From positions 3,465 through 27,865 of IMG/VR virus record IMGVR_UViG_3300030329_002725: a DNA stretch of 24,401 nt; one strand, given 5' to 3'. Below the pieces are notes generated by a model. The model was not told the origin of the DNA. It saw only the letters and a list, made by a program, of their open reading frames with translations, and ran no database searches. This document shows positions 20,201 through 24,401 of this stretch, one piece after another. How positions within the stretch are numbered: position 1 is the stretch's first letter; each line of letters begins with the position of its first letter. A program made the position numbers and the translations under genes. This DNA comes from a virus.

Positions 20201-22538
20201 CTACAGTTGACTTTAAAAACAAGGGCATTAATGATGTCATCAAATCTTCAAATGTACCATTCTGTAACCCACTTAATATTATCTTACCATCCTTCCTAAC
20301 ACTAGGTCCTCTCGCAGCTCCTTTCTTAAGACCTCCTAACCAATTAGATATAATTTCATTTGGAGTAGTAGGTGTTCCAAATGCTGTTAGTTTAGATGCT
20401 GATGATATCGCCCACTGCTCTACTAACGTCATAGCTATATCAAATTCTGTACTCTCCATATCTTTAAACCTAGGTCTTAATTGAGATTTGAGTAGTTGTA
20501 AATCCCATATAACATTATTTTTATTAACTTGATTTTGTAACCAATCTGATGTTAATGATGTGTTACCTGTAGCTTGATGTATGTCTTCAATGAAAGCATT
20601 TGTAGGTATCCCTTTCTCTTTATACATAGCCCATAATTCATCTAACTTTTTCATTATATCTTGAGTAAGTTCTAATTGAACATCCTCAATCTTTTTACCA
20701 CTAAGTTCAGATTCTTCTATTATCTGCTTACGTAGTGCTTCAACAAATTGTTTAAAAGATTTACCTGCAGTAGCTCCAATCTTGAAAGCTCTAGCTTCTC
20801 CCTTAACTTTTCTATACTCATCCCAAGGTACGTTTTGCCAACTATACATACCTTTATAAGGACCATCAGTTAATATCTTAAATTGTTCTTCAAATTTTTC
20901 TCTACCATATTTTAAGAAATCTCTATTATGTAACATCTCGTGTGTTAGTGTATTAACAATATGCTCCATTGGTCTATCGTGTAAATCCATGTCGTCAGTT
21001 AGTTTTACATTAACATAACCTGCCCTAGGGTCTACAGTATCATATGCTGTATAGAATCCCATAGTACTTGATGACTCACCCATTGGCTTAGGCCAACTCT
21101 TATAGAAGTTTATACCATTCATTGTCTTAAAATATTTAGGAGCTTTATGATGTATAAAAGCTGCAACAGTTAAAGCTTTCTTTATATCATCTATACTCAT
21201 ATCTTTATGGAACTTAATTGTTACATTACCACCTGATAAACCTACACCAAACTCTCTATCAATTAATGTGAACTCTCCTTTATCCATTATATCTTTTATT
21301 TTAGTATCGCCAATAAGATTACCTAATAATTTATCTGATGATATATCTAATTTAAGTTTCTCATTTTGAAAAGCCTCTGATGATTGAGCCCAAGGTTGTA
21401 ACTTATTCCACTCTTCATATTTATCAATAAGATAATCCACACCTCCTTCAAACATCTCAGCTACTTTAATCTCCTCAGGAGAAGCAATGTTCATTATCCT
21501 ATTTGATAACTCTCCAATAGATATCCCATCTTTATTAGCTATCTCTTTTAATTTAGAATCATTGTTCATTCTTATAATAGTATTAGGAGCTCCAAGAATA
21601 CCACCAGCTAAATAACCATACCCATAAGACGTTAATACGTTTTCCCATAGATGACTTATTCTCCTATCATAAGCAAAGAAGTCTACCATATTATGTAAAA
21701 TTTGTTCCGAGCCTTCTTCCCTAGCATTTATAAGTCCAATAGCGTTCATATCCTGTATGGTTAATCTAAGATATTGCTTAAAGTTTTTATGGTCTCCTTG
21801 TAGGTATGCTTTACCTAATCTATTCAATAAAGATTTATCAGGCATTAAGTTAGCATTGAAACCTTCAAGTAACCATCTCTCAGCTATAAGTGTAGATAAA
21901 CCATACCCAACTCCAGTTGCTATTTTTGTAAACTCAGGCATTTTATAATTAGGGTCTTGTTCTTGTTTTAAAAGTTCAAATTCATTTGCAGCTGATATAC
22001 CTTGCCCTGCAGATACATAAGACATAGTACCTAAATAAGTATTTTGTAACCAAGCTGCAGATGTCACCCTACCTGCATTTTGTAATCCTCTAGCACCCCA
22101 TGATACACCTGCTGTTGGTAAAAGGTTTAAAGTAAATGAACCTAAATTAGATGCAAAAGAATCCATATCATAAGGATACTCATAATAAAAATCAGCCTTC
22201 TTCTCTCTTACCTGTTGGTGGTCATGTCCAAGATAACCTCCTGTCAGTTGGTCAGTAACAGCAGTAGCTCCCAAGTACATACCATAAGTAGAATTTAAAG
22301 CACTGTTCTTCATATCTTGATACCAAGTGTAATCTTTATCTGATACAAATATACGATAGTCATCCATACCTTTACTTTTCTGTTCAGTATAATTAGTTTG
22401 ATGTGTATTAATATGATTAGGATTGGTATCATCAAATAATATATCTTCCTCATTAAGAACTAGTTCATCATTAATACCTGTATTAGTGTTATCATTACTA
22501 TCAAATAGTAGGTCTTCACTTGAATACTTCTCTGACAT
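17298..22538 (-). CDS. Giant virion-type protein with zinc metallopeptidase motif
   Basis: The 1746-aa protein is the largest in the window. Its N-terminus is acidic, Asn/Asp-rich and apparently disordered. A Gly/Ala-rich part with hydrophobic stretches follows. Then comes LTHEMLHNRDF with HExxH (H533, E534, H537) and, 44 residues later, GEARAF (E581), the layout of a gluzincin-like zinc peptidase. Long helical regions follow (for example SQLEEAPTIKASDKSKLVEE), and the C-terminal third resembles large polyvalent proteins of phages and mobile elements (LDGLIRQASYRMLLREGYTP). Such proteins are packed in the capsid and ejected with DNA. The start ATG 22538 follows AAGGAGG. It shares a base with the upstream gene. 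Function beyond this is inference. Confidence 0.8.
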   Translation of the reverse strand: MSEKYSSEDLLFDSNDNTNTGINDELVLNEEDILFDDTNPNHINTHQTNYTEQKSKGMDDYRIFVSDKDYTWYQDMKNSALNSTYGMYLGATAVTDQLTGGYLGHDHQQVREKKADFYYEYPYDMDSFASNLGSFTLNLLPTAGVSWGARGLQNAGRVTSAAWLQNTYLGTMSYVSAGQGISAANEFELLKQEQDPNYKMPEFTKIATGVGYGLSTLIAERWLLEGFNANLMPDKSLLNRLGKAYLQGDHKNFKQYLRLTIQDMNAIGLINAREEGSEQILHNMVDFFAYDRRISHLWENVLTSYGYGYLAGGILGAPNTIIRMNNDSKLKEIANKDGISIGELSNRIMNIASPEEIKVAEMFEGGVDYLIDKYEEWNKLQPWAQSSEAFQNEKLKLDISSDKLLGNLIGDTKIKDIMDKGEFTLIDREFGVGLSGGNVTIKFHKDMSIDDIKKALTVAAFIHHKAPKYFKTMNGINFYKSWPKPMGESSSTMGFYTAYDTVDPRAGYVNVKLTDDMDLHDRPMEHIVNTLTHEMLHNRDFLKYGREKFEEQFKILTDGPYKGMYSWQNVPWDEYRKVKGEARAFKIGATAGKSFKQFVEALRKQIIEESELSGKKIEDVQLELTQDIMKKLDELWAMYKEKGIPTNAFIEDIHQATGNTSLTSDWLQNQVNKNNVIWDLQLLKSQLRPRFKDMESTEFDIAMTLVEQWAISSASKLTAFGTPTTPNEIISNWLGGLKKGAARGPSVRKDGKIILSGLQNGTFEDLMTSLMPLFLKSTVGDHLKVLEDWAGVKNGKWTKKNYNKLAKGLLRYLRTNKVSNSKQREVFEGLADDVNNLFINLNKSILDGIVMTKDVRQAFTDMVARNDIEADMSSFNKFKNRFNLMEVTWFKDIISYFDVEAPFKYLGASKTGFAIKNYFSHINHNIKIGEKLVGDISALLGHDMKLIRDFILAFETPSKYEKLKSTLNETQQNQMDEALKLFHDFWTNSLKQLKEAGILQDGFVENLKEKIAQQILDIQSQLEEAPTIKASDKSKLVEELDYLNDVFKMLEEDMNYVHIPLHFLLESQLDKIVRKESLESAGKGKSFRELMKQRRKTIKIQDLIDEGIIDYEDISLSKIMLSYIKRFSNDMAIHEIIKSAKEEGLFFYENEESELKNNFAVISTESPVRQFAGGSIHLTLYNYLNEIGKLTNETELNRTFDNVLAAGKMATFAYPLFLPMYDVIQQMMLTNWAKPFSNMKAWVEAIKDCLHYTPEYLEAERLGVRSTPFGNPFQDDMDFYEAAEKNGSMFLYKPIAMIYNSVKRMDFTLSNNVVVQGFKGLYQLAFHTAWTLDGLIRQASYRMLLREGYTPKEAAELAAKFHGDYAGVPAKTRRSLNRIFYTPTFKIAMGKLYLNMVEGLIVSPKHIKNLYLGKNTDDTRKAFKYGTGAVQVFALTQALSMLMKSLGYKEETWGRRYIKEHIENEIGEPQDLVVTFSNPFNIIQRFYERFDKMAQPDADVMIKTVDTWKWEFHPLYRTMQEAMRGIDSGGNPLYLTGANNTTKMWKRVEHVVSSLVKMTGILGNETKTDAQTKYAKQKFHEDFPQALKWMAHVIDVTSFKYLSDTGVIRDKKRLEGELAELEISIKELENIYLENLKISEDIRPAFPMKELYKVLDEWSGTVEELSYIISQHDFVNNLLPAGFDIRQPYKKHRNLLYPYESMDKYLKTGNQTMELLQNPQGDSFRKPATSSEEFDPSDILFDTNDL

Positions 22539-23605
22539 TATTTCCTCCTTCTAATTAATTTCATAGTACCATCTTTACTTTTCTGTACTTTCCACTTACC
22601 TTTATCTACATTCATATAACCTACTTCAGCTACTTTATCTACATACCAATCTACCCACTCGTCATCAAAATCAATACCAGCGTCTCTTAATTTTTGAGGC
22701 TCATTAATAACTAAGTGATTCATCCATGCAGGATTCTCAATAGCATACATCATAGCATACATATTCTTTAAACCTTCTGCATTTGGGTCTCCTGAGTCTT
22801 GATAAGTTACATTACCTATACTTGTTAAAGCGTCAAATAAAGCAACACTTGCAGTTGTATCTTTAGGCATACCTGTTATTATTAACTTACCATTCTCATT
22901 TAATTTACCTACAGGCTTTCCTAATATTAGATAATTTAAATAGTCTCGCCTTCCTTCTCTGCTATCATCTAATGATTTTAAAGAAGCATTCCATTCAAGA
23001 TTATTAAAGTCTTGTTTAATGTATCCCATACCTGTTGAAGTGCCAAGCATGTTAATTGTTGGAATCCAACTAGCACTTTGTCCTGTGTTCTTAAATGCAG
23101 ATGCCCAAGATTCAGGGTATTCAGTATTATAACCTAACATATATTCCCATAGCATATCCATTGTATCTCTATATAAAATACTTCTATCCCTTATTATAGT
23201 TCCTTCAGGGTCATCAGGATTAGTACTTGGTTTTGATTTAATACGAGGGTCTTTACCTTCCACTAAATAATTACTAGGAGATATATCCATGTTTATAGAT
23301 ATACCATGATTATCTATATTCTTATGTAATCCAAATGAGAAGGATTCAGTATCTTTAAATGCCCACTTTTCAGTACTGAATACATCATCACTATTAAATA
23401 GTGCAGTGCTATGTTCAGACTTGATTTTAAAAGGAGATATCTTTACTCTATCAGGTAATGGAATATCATCATCTATTGGAGGTCTATCTAATATAACTTC
23501 ATCAGTATCTACATCATCATCTGTTTCTTCTATTACAGGTAATTGATTATATGCTACTTCATTTATATCAAAACCTCCTATGTCCACGTTATTTTTCTCA
23601 GTCAT
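22538..23605 (-). CDS. Putative virion protein of unknown function
   Basis: From ATG 23605 the product is 355 aa and begins MTEKNNVDIGGFDINEVAYN, resembling in style the acidic start of the giant protein (MSEKYSSEDLL). Its GGAGG lies directly against the ATG, so the longer frame from ATG 23626 (MWVVIWR) remains possible. The N-terminal third is very acidic (EETDDDVDTDEVILD). The rest is mixed, with aromatic-rich segments such as DTMDMLWEYMLGYNTEYPES, and a basic end LIRRRK. No family is recognised. The position directly upstream of, and coupled to, the giant gene suggests an internal head or ejection protein. Confidence 0.68.
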   Translation of the reverse strand: MTEKNNVDIGGFDINEVAYNQLPVIEETDDDVDTDEVILDRPPIDDDIPLPDRVKISPFKIKSEHSTALFNSDDVFSTEKWAFKDTESFSFGLHKNIDNHGISINMDISPSNYLVEGKDPRIKSKPSTNPDDPEGTIIRDRSILYRDTMDMLWEYMLGYNTEYPESWASAFKNTGQSASWIPTINMLGTSTGMGYIKQDFNNLEWNASLKSLDDSREGRRDYLNYLILGKPVGKLNENGKLIITGMPKDTTASVALFDALTSIGNVTYQDSGDPNAEGLKNMYAMMYAIENPAWMNHLVINEPQKLRDAGIDFDDEWVDWYVDKVAEVGYMNVDKGKWKVQKSKDGTMKLIRRRK

Positions 23606-24401
23606 CCTCCATATTACTACCCACATCTTTAAAATCTTTCTGTCTAAGATGTTTCTTTAAATCATCTCCTTGAAGTGATGTTCCAGTAGCGTTAGTACCA
23701 TCATAGGTAATCATTGAAACTATGTTACCTTTCATATCAGTAACCCATCTTCTTCCCAAAGGAAAACCTCCTGGCTGATGTACATAATCAAAGCCATCAA
23801 ATACTAATAACTCGTCAGGTAGTTTAGGATGAGTACTATAAAATTTAGCATGTTGGTCTATTTCATGTACTTGTAATCTATGAAGAACCACATCACCACC
23901 AAGTAACTCATAATTAAATCCACCAAGTTGATTGTTATGTAACATATCATTTAAAAGACTTTCATACTTTAATGCCTGTGTAATTGTATTAATCTTATCA
24001 TAGTTTTTAAAGTTGTAATCCATAGTTCCATTTGAGAATGCTAAACCTTCTTCTCCGAAAGTTGAATTAACATAATCATTAGCACTGTTAGTTGCTTTAT
24101 TTATCATATTCTGTTTCTCATTCTCATACTGAGATACATCATTATTTAAGTACCCAACCATTACACCACCCTGATTTATATTCCTAAATGATATAGGCAT
24201 ATTTCCTGGAGTTGGCTTACCTCGTAACTCAGGTACATAATAATTTTTAGGATATACATTAGATGAGTAAGGAGGTGTACTAGCAGCAGATGGACTTGTC
24301 CCTTGGTCAGGTATAAAAGCTGCTTGAGTAGGGTCATTACTTAAATAACCTAAAGTATGTTCATCAAGACCAGGATGAGTATATGTTGTTTCTCCTGAAG
24401 G
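23598..24401 (-). CDS. Putative virion protein, 5' end beyond window
   Basis: The frame stays open from the stop at 23598 to the right edge, so at least 267 residues are encoded and the true start lies outside. Methionine 24200 (MPISF) is therefore internal or an unlikely start. The visible N-terminal part is rich in Pro, Thr, Ser and Tyr (DQGTSPSAASTPPYSSNVYP), followed by a helical Asn/Gln-rich region. A more folded C-terminal part contains DELLVFDGFDYVHQPGGFPL and GRRWVTDMKGNIVSMITYDG. It overlaps the next gene by 8 bp. No family is recognised; the context suggests a structural or ejected protein. Confidence 0.7.
   Translation of the reverse strand, partial: PSGETTYTHPGLDEHTLGYLSNDPTQAAFIPDQGTSPSAASTPPYSSNVYPKNYYVPELRGKPTPGNMPISFRNINQGGVMVGYLNNDVSQYENEKQNMINKATNSANDYVNSTFGEEGLAFSNGTMDYNFKNYDKINTITQALKYESLLNDMLHNNQLGGFNYELLGGDVVLHRLQVHEIDQHAKFYSTHPKLPDELLVFDGFDYVHQPGGFPLGRRWVTDMKGNIVSMITYDGTNATGTSLQGDDLKKHLRQKDFKDVGSNMEDD

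Noticed and set aside
23408-23432. Sixth palindrome candidate, CTATGTTCA near 23409
   Set aside because: Only the left half matches; the right half reads GATTTT instead of TGAACA, and it lies inside a coding region.
24161-24200. Gene starts at ATG 24200 or 24161 for the right-edge protein
   Set aside because: The frame remains open for 67 more codons to the window edge with protein-like composition, so the start is probably outside.
1-24401. CRISPR array, insertion sequence, integrase or attachment site
   Set aside because: No regularly spaced repeats, transposase or recombinase motifs were seen; the five palindromes are too far apart and unequal in spacing for an array.

Overview
The window looks like about 24 kb of a low-GC, double-stranded DNA tailed phage. 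The evidence is dense packing with 1-23 bp gene overlaps, strong GGAG-type ribosome binding sites, a full set of phage DNA-metabolism genes, an M15-type endolysin, a terminase-small-subunit-like protein and a giant virion protein. No integrase, repressor, rRNA or tRNA was seen. The host cannot be named. The AT-rich, AGA/ATA-rich codon use and sigma70-like TTGACA boxes suggest a low-GC bacterium that uses Shine-Dalgarno initiation.

Layout. (1) Positions 1-2413, leftward: a lysis/packaging block, read from 2413 down to 1. It holds a HeH/SAP-like protein, a 39-aa membrane peptide, a 29-aa lysine-rich peptide, a TerS-like HTH protein, an M15 peptidase, two DUF2589-type proteins and the start of a holin-like membrane protein cut by the window edge. 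(2) 2414-2821 and 3233-3657: two non-coding control regions flanking a single gene (2822-3232) that has its own promoter and terminator. (3) 3658-5788, rightward: small proteins and a peptide deformylase. (4) 5940-6281: a second stand-alone gene with its own promoter-like region and terminator; its C-terminus resembles that of the 2822 gene. (5) 6420-17270, rightward: the replication/recombination operon. It has an ATP-dependent DNA ligase, a PD-(D/E)XK nuclease, a Sak4-like ATPase, a DUF669 SSB-like protein, an RHH-like regulator, a ParB-methyltransferase fusion, a family A DNA polymerase with an N-terminal uracil-DNA glycosylase domain, and a DUF3987-like helicase. (6) 17298-24401, leftward and convergent: virion genes, including a 1746-aa protein with a zinc-metallopeptidase motif and one gene truncated by the right edge.

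How it works together. The rightward block should replicate, recombine and modify phage DNA: polymerase, helicase, ligase, nuclease, annealing ATPase/SSB and methyltransferase. The leftward blocks should package the genome, build the particle and lyse the cell.

The most interesting unexplained signals are non-coding. Five dispersed copies of one 24-bp palindrome, CTATGTTCA-N5-TGAACAAAGC, lie at operon boundaries and gene ends; one of them contains the stop codons of two convergent genes. A 73-nt element at 11671-11743 folds on paper as a three-way junction with a kissing-loop complementarity. A nested hairpin with a mini-ORF precedes the polymerase gene. The polymerase also carries histidine at the position equivalent to E. 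coli Phe762.
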